DNA from: Cyathus striatus
Taxonomy: Eukaryota > Basidiomycota > Agaricomycetes > Agaricales > Nidulariaceae
Reading direction: 5' to 3'
Assembly (NCBI GenBank): GCA_025738555.1
Contig: JAOVFP010000010.1
Location: forward strand, 992,001 to 1,056,000
DNA: 64,000 nt
Below are positions 47,724 through 59,499 of this stretch, piece by piece. The position numbers were made by a program, and so were the translations under genes. The notes beneath the pieces are model-generated. The model was not told the DNA's origin. It was given only the letters and a program-made list of their open reading frames with translations, and made no database searches. Each line of letters opens with the position of its first letter. Position 1 is the stretch's first letter.

Positions 47724-50158
47724 TTACAATTTTTTGGATTTCCCTTTGTCCTTCCTATGAGACCTCTTAGGCTTATCCTTTCCCTCCTTGTTATCCTTAC
47801 TCTTTCCTTTGTCTCCCTTGTCTTCTCTCTGTTTGCCCTTTCCTTTATTCTTTTTAACAACTTCCTCCTCACTTTCAGGATCATCTTCAGACTCTACCTC
47901 CCTCATTTGATTCTCATTTTCAGTGGCATCTCTTTTTCCTTCCAAAATACTCAATAAATTGTTAAAATTCGCTTTTTTCGATTTCCAGACCTTATTGGTA
48001 TCAATGCCTTCCTCCCATTTCATCCATGCCATCATTTCAGGATAATAATGAAGTAATGGAAATACTCTGTTTGCATATGAGTAATATGTGGATGGGGCTA
48101 TCAAAAGACTAATAATCTGCTTCTTGTCAACTGTAGATTTTGATGCAGCCTCAATTGTACTCAGATCTGGTTGGTGTTTATTCCAGATCCTCTCAATAAG
48201 TTCATATTTTTCATATGTTGCATGGATATCTTGTTCTTTACTCAATTTCTTAAGTAGGCGCTCAGGAATATTGAAATGAGAAATTAGCATTGCATTGGCA
48301 ATGTCCTCATGTGACTCTGAGGAGCCTGAAGGTTTGGATACCATGAGTCCAGTACTCTCACTCTTCTGCTCAATATTTGCACCATCCTTGTAAAAATTGA
48401 GTTTATAATATATTACTAAATAAAATTCAACTTACAGCCAAAACTTCAATGAAATATTTCTTCTGATCACTCAATTTCCAGTGTGCACTAATGGGCTTTT
48501 TCTTCTGACATATATTCAAATACTTTCCTTTCAGACTCCAGTAACCATTTTCACGAATAGAAATTCGGGCATTTCACTCTATTCATCCTGTTAGAACAGT
48601 GCTTAAAATAAATTTAAAGAACTTACTAGCAACTGGAGAGTATGTATTCCCCAAGGTTTCAAGAATATTATAAAAGTCAGATGATGGTTCTTGATCCGTG
48701 ATAACAAAGTCAGGTTCTGAAGTATCAGACTTAAAGAACAGTCTAATATCTCCCTTGATGTTTGGAGTTGTAATGAAAGGATCTATAAAAAGTTAACAAA
48801 TGAATAGATAGTTGTTAATATTAATTAACATACCTTCCTCTTCATTACCATAATTGTAGGTGTTACCTGTGGCTTGTCCTTGTGAAAACCCTCCCACTGT
48901 GTGTGATGCACCCTGGAGGTAGTCTGTAGACATCTCACTTGGAGTTGATGATGCAGAACTATGTGAGATTGAATGTCGAGACACCTTGCTTGTTGACCTT
49001 GTATCACTTGACTTAGCCTGAGGACTGGGGGGAGCACGTCCACGCTTGAGAACAGGTTTTGCTTTCTTGGGAGTGATATCAGTATCAATATCCATTGCTG
49101 CATCATTTACACTTTCACTCCCAGATTCTGTTGAACTTCCTGATTCAGATGAGCTCTCATTCTCAGATTTCTTACTATCCAATTCTATGTCTTGAAGTTG
49201 AAATTCCAAAGGTAGGAGTGTTTCCTCCTCTACAGAAGTATTGGTCTGTTTGACAGACCCTGAAGCCACCTGAGATCCAAGGTGTAGAGGTGTTTTCTCC
49301 TCATTCAATATATCTTGAAATCCCAAAGGTACCTCATTCAGTATATTCTTACTCCCTGAGGCAGAAATATTGGTCTGCTTGTTAGACCCTGCAATCACCT
49401 GAGATCCAAGAGGTAGGAGTGTTTCCTCCTCATTCAATATATCCTTACTCCCTGGGGTAGAAATATTGGTCTGCTTGTTAGACTCTGCAACCACCTGAGA
49501 TTCAAGAGGTAGGAGTATTTCCTCCTCATTCAATGTATCCTTACATCCTGAGACAGAAATATTGGTCTGAGATTCCAGAGAAGGTTCCTTCTCATTTAAA
49601 GCTTCCTTACTCCCTGAGACAAAACTATTGGTCTTTTTGATAGACCTCATATTTCCAGAAGTACCAGAGGTATTGGCCTGCTTGATAGACCCTACAGCCA
49701 TTTGAGATTCTAGAGGTAGGAGTGTTTCCTCCTCATTCAGTGTGTCCTTATTCCCTGAGGCAGAAGCTTGGGTCTGCTTGATAGACCCAGTATTTGTCAT
49801 AGTACGAGGGGAGGAGCAATAGAAACATTCTCCTCTGCCAGTACTTTTTCAGCCCTGTAAAAATGTTAGATTGTTAAATAATGATTATAATATTGAAATA
49901 CAGGGTCAAATATTGAGGAGTATCTGCATTCTGATCTTCTTCCAATCTCTGGATTGATGTTTTCCTTTTTATGAATTTAATTAGATGCCTCAGTCCAGGA
50001 ATATATTGAGATACATACTTTGAGCCTTTTTTCTTCTTTTCCTTAGCTGCCTTGGCACCTTTACCTTGAGCCTTGGACACCCCCACAGCACCTCCAGCCT
50101 CCTCCTGACTAGCAGATGCAGCAGCAGCAGTATTTGATGATTTTCTAGTAGTCACCAT
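47724..50158 (-). pseudogene. Unrecognised multi-exon, repeat-rich protein gene with two TGA codons
   Basis: The likely start is ATG at 50158: MVTTRKSSNTAAAASASQEE and a Lys/Ala-rich exon 1 with donor GTATGT. Exon 2 (about 49840-48833) is Ser/Glu-rich with ~30-aa repeats (SGSKDILNEEETLLPLGSQV). Next come an exon with PFITTPNIKGDIRLFFKSD, an exon with ARISIRENGYWSLKGKYLN and ISAHWKLSDQKKYFIEVLA, and a last exon (from about 48375) with TGLMVSKPSGSSESHEDIAN, YEKYELIERIWNKHQP and a Lys-rich tail ending at 47724. Two in-frame TGAs (48583-48585, 48574-48576) open the fourth exon. Its basic ends and acidic middle suggest a nuclear or DNA-bound protein; no family is named. Confidence 0.55.
49200..49790 (-). 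repeat. Coding tandem repeat, ~100-bp unit
   Basis: Within exon 2 of the preceding gene a degenerate unit encoding about 30 residues (around ILNEEETLLPLGSQV) occurs roughly six to seven times. It always stays in frame, implying expansion under coding constraint. Confidence 0.7.
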
Positions 50159-50435
50159 ATTGAAATATATCAAAAAACAGCAGTGAAATGTTCAGAAACA
50201 AGTAAACTGTAGGGTTGCAAGTGGAAGGGAAGAAAGAACCTTCAGGTTCATGATGCCATATATTTGACATTCTAGCAGCTGTTGTTATTGGCTGTCTAAA
50301 ATAAATAACCTGGCACATGTCCGCTTTTTATCTAAAAATAAATAGCAGCCTTTGGGATCCTTTGAGTTTGGTGCAGCGGCAGCAGCTATAGCCGGTCATG
50401 TGACCACCTGGATAGACTAAATTGAGAATGATCAG
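50159..50435 (-). promoter_or_regulatory. Presumed promoter region of the 47.7-50.2 kb gene
   Basis: This is the upstream sequence of the minus-strand start. A GGTCATGTGACC palindrome lies near 50394-50405, the sort of site bHLH or zipper factors bind. No TATA box is obvious. The assignment is by position only. Confidence 0.3.
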
Positions 50436-50594
50436 TAACGCTTGCAAAAATAGATAGTGGTATCGATTGTAATAAAAAAGTGGTTAAGGGATCGCTTCCG
50501 CAATTAGAAGAACAATCAGTATCGCTTACAAAAATAGATGATGGTATCAATTGTAATATCAAAGTAGTTAAGGGATTGATTCCACAATTAGAAT
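50436..50594. repeat. Tandem duplication, ~81-bp unit, two copies
   Basis: The segment CAGTAACGCTTGCAAAAATA... is followed directly by CAGTATCGCTTACAAAAATA... and the two align to their ends (CAATTAGAA). In copy 2 several CpGs of copy 1 read CA or TG (TATCGATT versus TATCAATT; TCCGCAAT versus TCCACAAT). Confidence 0.8.
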
Positions 50595-50857
50595 GGGAAG
50601 TAAGGGGAAGGTGACAACAAAAATTGATGTAAAGTTTTGGATCGCTCTGCAAATATTTCTGCTATTTTATCCCCAAACTCATGCTCACTAGTTTCTGGCT
50701 AACTTATCATATGCCATGGTATTTGGCCAACACTAATCACCATTCATAATAGTAAATAATATGCTATATGTACACTAACAGTAGCCAATTTTAAGAACCT
50801 TGCGACAGGCTGAAGCTACATGACAACAGGCAATGGCAGGAGGCTCCATGTGGACTC

Positions 50858-51195
50858 CCCCCTCCCCCCTCCCTCCTCTACACCATCTCTCCCCCTATGC
50901 TTTCCTCTACACTATCCCTCCTCTACACTGTCTCCCCCTCTACGCTGTCTCCCCCTCTATGCTGTCTCCCCCTCTACACTTCCCCCCTCTATGCTGTCTC
51001 TGTCTCCCCCCTCTACGCTATCCCACCCCTCTATGCTGTCTCTGTCTCCCCCCTCTATGCTATCCCCCCTCTATCCTGCCTCCATCTCCTCCCTCTGCAC
51101 TGTCTCCCTCTCTACACTCTCTATGCTATTCCCTTTCTACGCTATTCCCCTTCTACACTATCCCCCTGTACATTATTCCCCCTGTACGCCATCAT
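50858..51195. repeat. CT-rich minisatellite
   Basis: TCTACGCTGTCTCCCCC-type units of about 17-21 bp repeat along 340 bp. Long frames through it (Ser/Pro/Leu/Tyr-rich) are composition artefacts. Confidence 0.85.
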
Positions 51196-51219
51196 TCATT
51201 CTGCCGTTGGGACAGTGAT

Positions 51220-52379
51220 ACGGTCATGTGGGGTGGTAGGTGGTGGATGCGCGGTGGTGGTGTAGTGGCGGTGGTGGTGGTGGTATTACAGTGCGAGGTG
51301 GCAGTGTGGTGTGAGGTGGTGGAAGTTGGGACGGGGAGGCAGCGGCATTGCGGTGCTTGTCACTTGTAGATGAGAGGAGACATGGGGGAGGGGGGCATGC
51401 TGGGACTGTGGACATGGTGAGAGGCGATGGGAGGAGGAGGGGTGATGGCATGGCGTCGGCCTCACCACGTTACTAGCAGGACGGGGAGGTGGCAGCATTG
51501 CAGTGCTTGGTGTGGTGCTCGTCACTTGCTAGACAAGAGGAGACATGGGGGAGGGGGGCGTGCTGGGACTGTGGACTTGATGCCGATGTCATCAAGTAGG
51601 CAGTGCTATGTCAACGATGGAAAGAAGAGGGTGGGGAAAGGGTGCTGGGGCCACTGATGCATCGTTGTCATTGTCAACAAGTGAAGGGAAAGGCTGGGGG
51701 CTGTGTAGTTGACACCAACATCATTGATGACGAAACAGCGACTAAGGCCCAATGCGAGATGGAGGAGGGCAGGGGAGAGGCCAGGGTCGTTGATTTATCA
51801 TTGATGTCAATGACTAGCTGGACGCCGAAGGAGGTGGGCATGTCAAAGTGTTGAAGAGGGGGTGGCATGAAGAGGAAATGGTGTGACGAAAGGAGACACG
51901 CCATTCCTATGACAATGAGAGGAGGGGGATAGGTGACGGTGTGACGTGGCGACGACAACGAGAGGGGGACAGCATGGACAGAAGATGACAACGAGAGGGG
52001 GACAGCACAGGCAGAAGACGACATGGTGTCAGGGGAGGAGACCATGAAGAGGGTGATGGCGTGATGAAGGGAAACGGCACGCCATGCCAGCAACAACAAG
52101 AGGAGGGGGTGGATGATGGCCTGATGAGAGGAGGGGGGTAGGTGATGGCACGATGTGGCAATGAAAACAAGAGAGGGAGGATGGCAAGGGGAGATAGCAG
52201 GGGAGAGAGGAGATGCTGGGCAGTGCTGCAGCTATGCTTGAATGTCAATCAGGATGATTGAATGGTGAGCTGGGAAGCGGTTCGTCGACGGGGACGCTGT
52301 GAAATGACAACAGCGCAACGACAACAACGAGATCCAGAGGAATGTACCTTTTCGAGTCAACACCGGAGAAGGTGGGCAC
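51220..52379. repeat. GC/GA-rich degenerate repeat, CpG-bearing
   Basis: GGTGGTGG tracts, a duplicated ~100-bp segment (51330-51420 and 51480-51580, sharing GAGGAGACATGGGGGAGGGG) and ACAACGAGAGGGGGACAGCA repeats are visible. No gene is supported. Related sequence flanks the LTR on its other side (56990-57200), so the LTR appears to have inserted into this block. Confidence 0.65.
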
Positions 52380-53318
52380 TGTGACACCACCTGTGCATTT
52401 AGGCGTAAAATTGCACATTTCTACCATTTACAGTCTTAAATCTGTACACATTAATGAACCCCAGATAATAAATAAAGATCTATGGACTGCTACAAAATAG
52501 CAAGCCTTGTACTTATTGGCCTTTTATTTGGGTTAATATTCAACAGTTCATATCATAAAATATAGTACAAGTGCTTCTATGTCCAACCTACCATTAGCCT
52601 GGTGTGTAGGAAAAGATATTAAATATTGAAGGGACCGCTTTTCTGCCAGTCACATGACTTGTATATGTTTTAATTTCACTTTGATACCGCTAAATTGTTT
52701 GTTTGGCATCAGGATTGAAGTCTAACAAATAGTCAATGACATAAATATGAATTAAAGAATATTTCAAAGTGATGTAGAATAGTCAATTCTTCATCAATCA
52801 GGATGATTTTGGTCTTGATCGGAAGCTAGAATTTAGTACATTCTATTCTAGTATATTAGGGAATGGTCTCACCGAAGCACAGGCCTGGATAAGAACAAAA
52901 CATTAGATCAAAGATGACAATTTTATGATGATCTACCCAAAATGATCAATGATGAGACACTGTAGCATCTGAAAACCATGGGAATTGAACATTCTAGAGG
53001 ATTCTAATGCCTCGGAGTGACTCATAGTCAAATGATAGCTAAATAAAGACACAAATAAGGACAGGGGATGTGTTTCAGGTAGATATATGTAGTATACAAT
53101 GTCTGGGAAAATCATAATAATAGTTCTGGGCTTTGTATATTTAAGTAGGTACTATAGAGGGTAGAAAGGCAAGCAGATTCGCACCTTTCTTGCCCAGGTA
53201 CAATAGGTATTGGGTAGTGGTTTAGGTCTTATTTGTTTCAAAGAATATATTGTTTTGGTTCGCATTTTGGGTATCTTATTGGAAAGAATTGAAGTTCTGA
53301 GACTCCAGAGAGGGCCTA

Positions 53319-56300
53319 CAGTTGAGGACAGTCAAAGTCAGCAAAAAAAATCAACGATTTTTTTTGGCCTTGGACTTCTTTGGGAATGAAAGCTAAGTAC
53401 TTGAAATAGCTTTCATTTGATACAATTTTCGTGACGATCCTATGAGCCGTTCCTTCTAAAAATAGGAATTGATTTTTTTATTCCCAAAAAATTTGGCCAA
53501 CTGTAAAAAAAAACCGTTAAATTCATGAAAAAAGCGCCAATAGACTCCTTTTTATGTACTATTAATGATTCCAATTTATTGAGACATTTTATTGAGTGGT
53601 TGTTGAGCAAAAAATCGAACAAAAGTTGCATCTGTACATGGTGTGAACTGCCAAATAGGAACAATGATGTGAGATAAGATGCTATATTTGCTATCTGACT
53701 GATTTTCACACTCGCTAAATACAACAAGATAAGTATTGTAAGATGTCAATTGCAATGTAACTCATTCCACCACCCACCATGAGCTGTCCTCGAGGTCGTC
53801 CATCAAAGAAACACAAACCTAATATGCTTGGACTAAGAAATCTGTCTCAAGCATCACCAACCCCTTCAGATGTATCAAGTGAAGGAGTGCAAACTCCAAG
53901 TGCTCAAATTATTGATTCAGATCTCCCAGCTGATCAGACAACGGATGAAGATTCACTTGTATTAGACAGCCTGCGAGTGAACTGGGAAATAGAAGATCAA
54001 GCACTGACTGAGTCAGATAATGACAATGAGTTAGAGATTGATGCATGGGAGGATGTCAATCTTGGGGACACACTGGTAGATATGGTGACAAAGCTTGATG
54101 ATAAGGATGGTGAATGGCTTCCATCAACATTGAAGAAGCACAAAGGGGTTCACAGCATAGGTGAGTATATAATCACAACAATTATTATTCAAAGCTAAGC
54201 TTACCTGCATTTTAGAGCATCCAAAACAATACATAAAAGGACCTGATGTAATGAGCAAATCCTCTTGCACACAGCGTCGCTACAAAAAAGGATTTTCAGA
54301 TCAAACACGACTGGATCTGTTTTTGAAACCTCACAGTACTGTACCATCGAAAATTTTGCCATCAGATAAGCGAGAAGTCATATCATTAAATAGCAGTGAC
54401 TCAGATGAAGCTGGACCAAGTTCAAAAACTTCTCCTGCTAAGAGAAGTAAAAAGCAGCTTGTACCAGGAGTATCAAATAACCCTGAACTAGTGGAAGAGC
54501 TTCCACCATCATCTGCTGTTGCCTCAGAAAATGAATACTCACCTAGTGTTGCAGGTGGATCTGTATCAGATCTTGATCTGCTTGAGCAAGTTATTGTTCC
54601 AAGTGATGATGGAAATGTTGACCAGGAATTTATCAATCAGATTGAGGCAGAGGTTGCTAATATGCTAGAGCTTGATGAAGCAGATGGTGAGGCCTGGGAG
54701 GATGAACTTGACGAGAATGTATGTGATCCACAAGCTGAAGTGCACCCTTGGGATATCTTGCGAGCAAAGATTAGAGATCAAATTAAGAAAAATAGCAAAA
54801 CCCTTTCACATTTGCAACTAAACCAATTGATGATACTAGCAAATTTTGCTACACTACGTTTGAAGGGTATTTCACACATGCAGGCTAGCTATGATATTGC
54901 ACAGCAGTGGAAAGATGGCACTGGGACTTGGTTTGCAAGACGTGTGAGGGATCTTGCACGTCATTACCAAACATTTGAACAATTGCCAAAAGAACATCGG
55001 GGTGGTTTACACATGTCTCATTCATGGTTACATGATGAAGTTGTTAAATCAAAAGTTTTACTGTTTCTAAAAAATCTTCCCAGTGGAAAGGTGACACCAA
55101 GAGTACTTGTCAAACATGTTAACGAAGTTATCTTTCCAGAAATTGGAGTATCTCCTGTTAAGAAGCTCAGTCTTCGGACTGGACAACGATGGCTTATAAA
55201 ACTTGGGTGGCGATACTCTGTAATAATGAAAGGAGTTTATATGGATGGGCATGAGTGGGTGGATGTGGTTTATTATCGAGATAAAGAGTTCTTGCCATTG
55301 ATGAAGAAATTCCGAGCATGAATGGCACAATATGTAGGACCAGAATTAATACGAGTAGGGCCTACTCTTTTGCCTGGAGAGTGAGAGATAATCCCTTTAT
55401 TCCATGATGAATGCTGTTTTCATGCAAATGATCTAACTAGTCGAGCCTGGTAAGTGCTTTATTGTATTAAAATATGTCTACTGAACATAACATAGGCTTC
55501 AAACTGGAGAACAAGTTCTACGTAAGAAGGGACATGGGCGACTAATACATGTCTCTGACTTTTTAAACCCTGAAAATGGTCGACTGGTTGTGATTGGTGA
55601 AGATGGTAAAATTACACATGATGCAAGAAAAATTATATATCCTGGAGCAGATGGTGATCCTTGGTGGGATACAAAACAGCTTCTGGAACAAATAAAGAAT
55701 GCAATTAGGATTTTTGAGCTTGCACATCCTGGAAAGCAAGCACTTTTCATATTTGATCAGTCTTCTGCACATGCAGCCCTTCCACCTGATGCACTAAAAG
55801 CATTTGAAATGAATAAGTCTGATGGTGGGAAGCAAAGAAAACAGAAAGATACCATTATCCCAATGACAAATGAAGCACCTGAATTTTGGGGGAGGCATCA
55901 AGCAATGACACTGCCAAATGGTGCAGCAAAAGGTTTAAAAACTGTCTTGGAAGAAAGGGGGTTCAATGTTCAGAAATTACGCTCCAAGTGCTCACCAGTA
56001 TGTCCAATTGATAGTCAGAATTGCTGTATGGCTCAGCTTCTCAGCCAACAGGATGATTTCAAGAATCAAGAATCAATGATAGAAATTTTGATAAAAGAGG
56101 CTGACCATGAATGTATTTTTTTACCCAAGTTTCACTGTGAGCTTAACCCTATTGAAATGGTGAGAATTTCATGCAATTAAAGCTTATAACACTTACAAAA
56201 TAGTCTAGTATTGGGGCTGGTGTAAATACAGATATCATGAAGCAGACAAAAAGACCTTCCAGGAGGCCAAGAATATTGCATTACAATATCTTGATGCTTG

Positions 56301-56660
56301 CCCAGTGGATGTAATTCAATGGTTTATCAATCGCACATGGCGATTTATGGATGCATATCATATAGGGCTCACTGGAAAAGCAGCAGAATGGGCAGAGTGT
56401 CTAATGCAGCAATGGAGGCTATGGAAGCAATTGGTCATGGTAAAGATAGGCACTGACTTACCTAATAGTGTTCAAACATGTACATACAATTCGTTTTTTT
56501 GTCCAAAAAATTTGGCCACCTTCAAATACCGTGGGAATAACTTCTAAAATGCCTTTTCTAATGTATTTTAGGCCTCTGAATCTGAATATGAAGTTAGTTT
56601 TTTCATAAAAAATCATGCGGCTGAGTTATAAAATTTGTTGACTTTGACTGTCCTCAACTG
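53319..56660 (+). mobile_element. Tc1/mariner-type transposon, 3342 bp, TA target duplication
   Basis: Terminal inverted repeats begin CAGTTGAGGACAGTCAAAGT at 53319 and end with the exact complement at 56660. They are 22 bp perfect and about 26 bp with one mismatch. TA lies on both sides (53317-53318 and 56661-56662), the hallmark of IS630/Tc1/mariner insertion. It disrupts an LTR that is continuous at 61945-63376. It encodes one four-exon transposase gene on the plus strand. Confidence 0.9.
53779..56547 (+). pseudogene. DDE transposase of the Tc1/mariner-type element (two TGA codons)
   Basis: Exons: 53779-54160, 54216-55449, 55496-56159 and 56209-56547, joined in phase. The N-terminus is acidic and disordered. 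Next comes a helical region (LSHLQLNQLMILANFATLRL, then FPEIGVSPVKKLSLRTGQRW and YMDGHEWVDVVYYRDKEFLP). The catalytic core shows FHDECCFHAND, FIFDQSSAHA and FHCELNPIEMYWGWCKYRYH, giving D, D and E. TGA occurs at 55319-55321 and 55382-55384, both where Arg fits the family. About 100 residues separate the two Asp and about 130 the second Asp and Glu, far more than the classic DD34E. It is non-functional as it stands unless the stops are bypassed. Confidence 0.85.
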
Positions 56661-56989
56661 TAGGACTTAGTTATTTCAATAAAGTGGTTCCATAAGAGTA
56701 AAGGGTTGCTCTTGTTTCGGTTTTCTAAGAAGTTGTACTAGCAAAGGGTTGTTAAGACACTTCTACAAAGTTTAAAGTAGTACAAAGGTGTATTACTTGA
56801 ATTCTACAATAAAATTCTATTGCATTTCGATTCAAAGGCTTTTCAAATGATTTAAACTTGCATAAGACAATAAGAAGGAACACCCACCTTTCCCACAACT
56901 CGCACTTAAAGAGTCTTGTGAATTTTATAGTGAAATAAGTTGCAAACATAGAGCCAATTTCACTACTAGAACACAAGTACCCCATTTCA

Positions 56990-57354
56990 GTGTGTGACGA
57001 CGTTGCCTGTTGACTTGAAGAGGGAGAGGGCCTAGAGAACAAGGGGTTGAAGAAGCACAAAGACGGAGAGAGAACAGAGGGAGGGAGGAGATGTGAGAAT
57101 ATTGTTGTCGACGATGCAGACGACATCAAATGCGCTGGCAGTAACGGCATGTGAGATGTCATCGAGAATGGGCTATAGGGAGTAATGGTCAATAAACTCA
57201 CAAGGTCCTGTGGCTTACTGGTAATTATTACTGTTGTTAACTGACTAGGTCTTAAGTTCAATTCTTGTTGAGGACAAAAGTATTTACGTGAATATTTAAA
57301 ATTATTTATTTTTACTTAATTATAGTAAGAGACACTAAAGGAATTAATGTACGG
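56990..57354. other. GA-rich flank, no gene
   Basis: CpG-bearing purine-rich sequence resembling 51.9-52.37 kb lies just right of the LTR, then AT-rich DNA. No gene. Confidence 0.4.
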
Positions 57355-57625
57355 AGTCCAGCTAGATTCCAGCTAGAGTCCAGCTAGAGTCCAGCTGGAG
57401 TCCAGGTGATTTCCAGTGATTTCCTGAACTCAGTCCAGTGGACTTCAGGTAGAATCCAGAATTTCACCTGGACTACTGGACTTCAGCTGGACTCCACCTG
57501 AACTTAGACATATAAAATAGCATGTCTGAGTCCAGGTGGACTTCAGGTAGAGTCCAGTGGAGTCCAGGTGAACTTCAGGTGGAATACCTGGACTCCAGGT
57601 GGACTCCACCTGATTCCGTGGAGCA
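57355..57625. repeat. TCCAGGTGGA-type degenerate tandem array
   Basis: Words such as CCAGCTAGAGTCCAGCTGGA, GGACTTCAGGTAGAATCC and TCCAGGTGGACTCCACCTG recur at 10-20 bp intervals in both orientations. Confidence 0.85.
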
Positions 57626-57634
57626 GTGTAATGA

Positions 57635-57765
57635 CCTCACATAACTTCAAGTATATGCATGTGCTTTACACCAAACTAATGAAAGAGTACTACACCCAGT
57701 GATTTTCCCCTGGGACACTTATTATCACTGAAGGCACTCTTATCTCTCTTGAGGTAGCTGGTGTC
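57635..57765 (+). pseudogene. OYE pseudogene F, short N-terminal-domain fragment
   Basis: The translation gives YTKLMKEYYTQ, a TGA, then a GTLIITEGTLISLEVAG-like stretch, matching 17985-18090 of copy B. It has no CpG left. Confidence 0.6.
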
Positions 57766-58085
57766 AGTTTAAGATAATAATTATCTAAGGTGGTCAGCAG
57801 GAAGTGACTTTGTTCATGCTTTGCACCTGAGTTTTGGGGGATATTATTTGTAGATATTCTCCTTAACTCAAGAGGTTTGGTGATGAACACAGATGTATAT
57901 TTAAGTGTAGAGGTGGGTAGGTAAGTTTAGAAGAGCAGGTGAATAGCAAGCACAACAACTAGGATTGTGGCAAGGGCTTGCAGGTGAAGGGTAGGCTGAA
58001 GATATAGGTCACTATTATGTTGAAGTCCCTGACAGTTTCTGCTTCTTACTTCACAACTGGGGCACATATATAATTTATGAAGTTA
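57766..58085. other. No gene seen
   Basis: About 320 bp of CpG-poor DNA without recognisable content. Confidence 0.3.
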
Positions 58086-58660
58086 AGGTGCCTCACTATC
58101 TGAGTGGACACAAATATGATACTGCTGCTGTTACTTTATGAAGATACAGTGCCTCACTATCTGAGTGGACACAAATATGATGCTGCTGCTGTTACTTTAC
58201 AAAGATACAGTGCCTCACTATCTGAGTGGACACAATATGATGCTGCTGCTGTTACTTTACAAAGATATGGTGCCTCACTATCTGAGCGGACACAAATATG
58301 ATGCTGCTGCTGTTACTTTACAAAGATACAGTGCCTCACTATCTGAGTGGACACAATATGATGCTGCTGCTGTTACTTTACAAAGATATGGTGCCTCACT
58401 ATCTGAGCGGACACAAATATGATGCTGCTGCTGTTACTTTACAAAGATACAGTGCCTCACTATCTGAGTGGACACAATATGATGCTGCTGCTGTTACTTT
58501 ACAAAGATATGGTGCCTCACTATCTGAGTGGACACAAATATGATGCTGCTGCTGTTACTTTACAAAGATATGGTGCCTCACTATCTGAGTGGACACAAAT
58601 ATGATGCTGCTGCTGTTACTTTATGAAGATATGGTGCCTTACTATCTGAGTAGACACAAA
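58086..58660. repeat. Tandem repeat of alternating 60/61-bp units (121-bp higher-order repeat)
   Basis: GTGCCTCAC (once GTGCCTTAC) recurs at 58088, 58149, 58210, 58270, 58331, 58391, 58452, 58512, 58573 and 58634. Units carry CTGCTGCTG and alternate between GATACAGTG...GACACAATATG and GATATGGTG...GACACAAATATG, so the true period is 121 bp in the middle of the array. Repeated peptides in two frames (HYLSGHKYDAAAVTLQRY) are consequences of the repeat. Confidence 0.9.
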
Positions 58661-59490
58661 TAATACAAATTAGTTTCACACTTTACTGTTGACACTTTAT
58701 ATGTGACTCAGACAATACATGTACTGAGTAGAGTGAAAGTATATAGGTTATATTTAGTAGGTAAGGGTTGTGTGCTACAACTGCAAAGGGATACAAACAA
58801 ATGTAAACTAGGTATAAGTTGTTAATTCTACAGGCCAAATCCTCCTCCTTATATGCCTTTTCCTTCCTGCTGACTAATCATATCTCACACCTACTTTCTC
58901 ATTGTTCTCCAACTGGGGAAAGCATGAGTCATCCTTTTCTCCATTGTTCTCCAATTTAGGATGCATGAGTCAGCATCTTAGACAATGAGTATATTTAACA
59001 CAATAGAAATGCTATTAATAGTACTTGAAAGAACAATGGCTATATTTAGCACAATGGATATACTATTAATAGCTCTTGAAAACAATAGTGCTCTTTTATT
59101 TGTACCTGAAGGCTTCTTATTTTGTACAGGGTATAATTATTTGTACATATTAGTCTTGATGTAGTTGTTTATATAATAATGTTATTCTGATTAGTGCTGG
59201 ACTAGTAGTATGATTAAGTATTTGTGTATGTTTTTCTTGATTAGTAATAGACTGGTAATGTAATTGCTTGTTTGTATTTAATTGTTCTGATTAGTAATGA
59301 ACTTTTAGTGTTTATGTATTATGTGGCTCTATTTGTTAGTATATTGATTAGTTGCTTGTATGTGATTTATTCTGATTAATAGTGGAATAGTAGTGAGTAT
59401 TAGATATTGTTTGTTAAGGTATTACTAGGTGTTCCAAGTGCTTTCTTTTCTATCTTTGAGTGATTTAACTGTATTCATGTCATTATGTGA
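58661..59490. other. No gene; loose GATTAGTAATGGA repetition
   Basis: Between about 59180 and 59400 the phrase TGATTAGT..TGGACTAGTA recurs four to five times with variation. The rest shows no recognisable content. Confidence 0.35.
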
Positions 59491-59499
59491 AATCAACTT

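Larger units (their letters stand above)
52380..56989 (+). mobile_element. LTR of a third family, interrupted by a Tc1/mariner element
   Basis: The left part (52380-53316) begins TGTGACACC and the right part (56663-56989) ends CATTTCA. Together they align with the uninterrupted LTR at 61945-63376, including TGCATTTAGG, GACCGCTTT..CAGTCACATGACTTG and CTTTCTTGCCCAG. Without the 3.34-kb insert the LTR is about 1.27 kb. Flanking bases (GCAC and GTGT) do not form a target duplication. Confidence 0.7.

Noticed and set aside
50820..51525. Long Ser/Pro/Leu-rich open frames (up to 178 aa)
   Set aside because: They run through a CT-rich minisatellite and are open in several frames; no gene-like structure.
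58086..58660. CRISPR-like regular repeats
   Set aside because: Units are head-to-tail without unique spacers, alternate 60/61 bp, and the context is eukaryotic. It is a tandem repeat.
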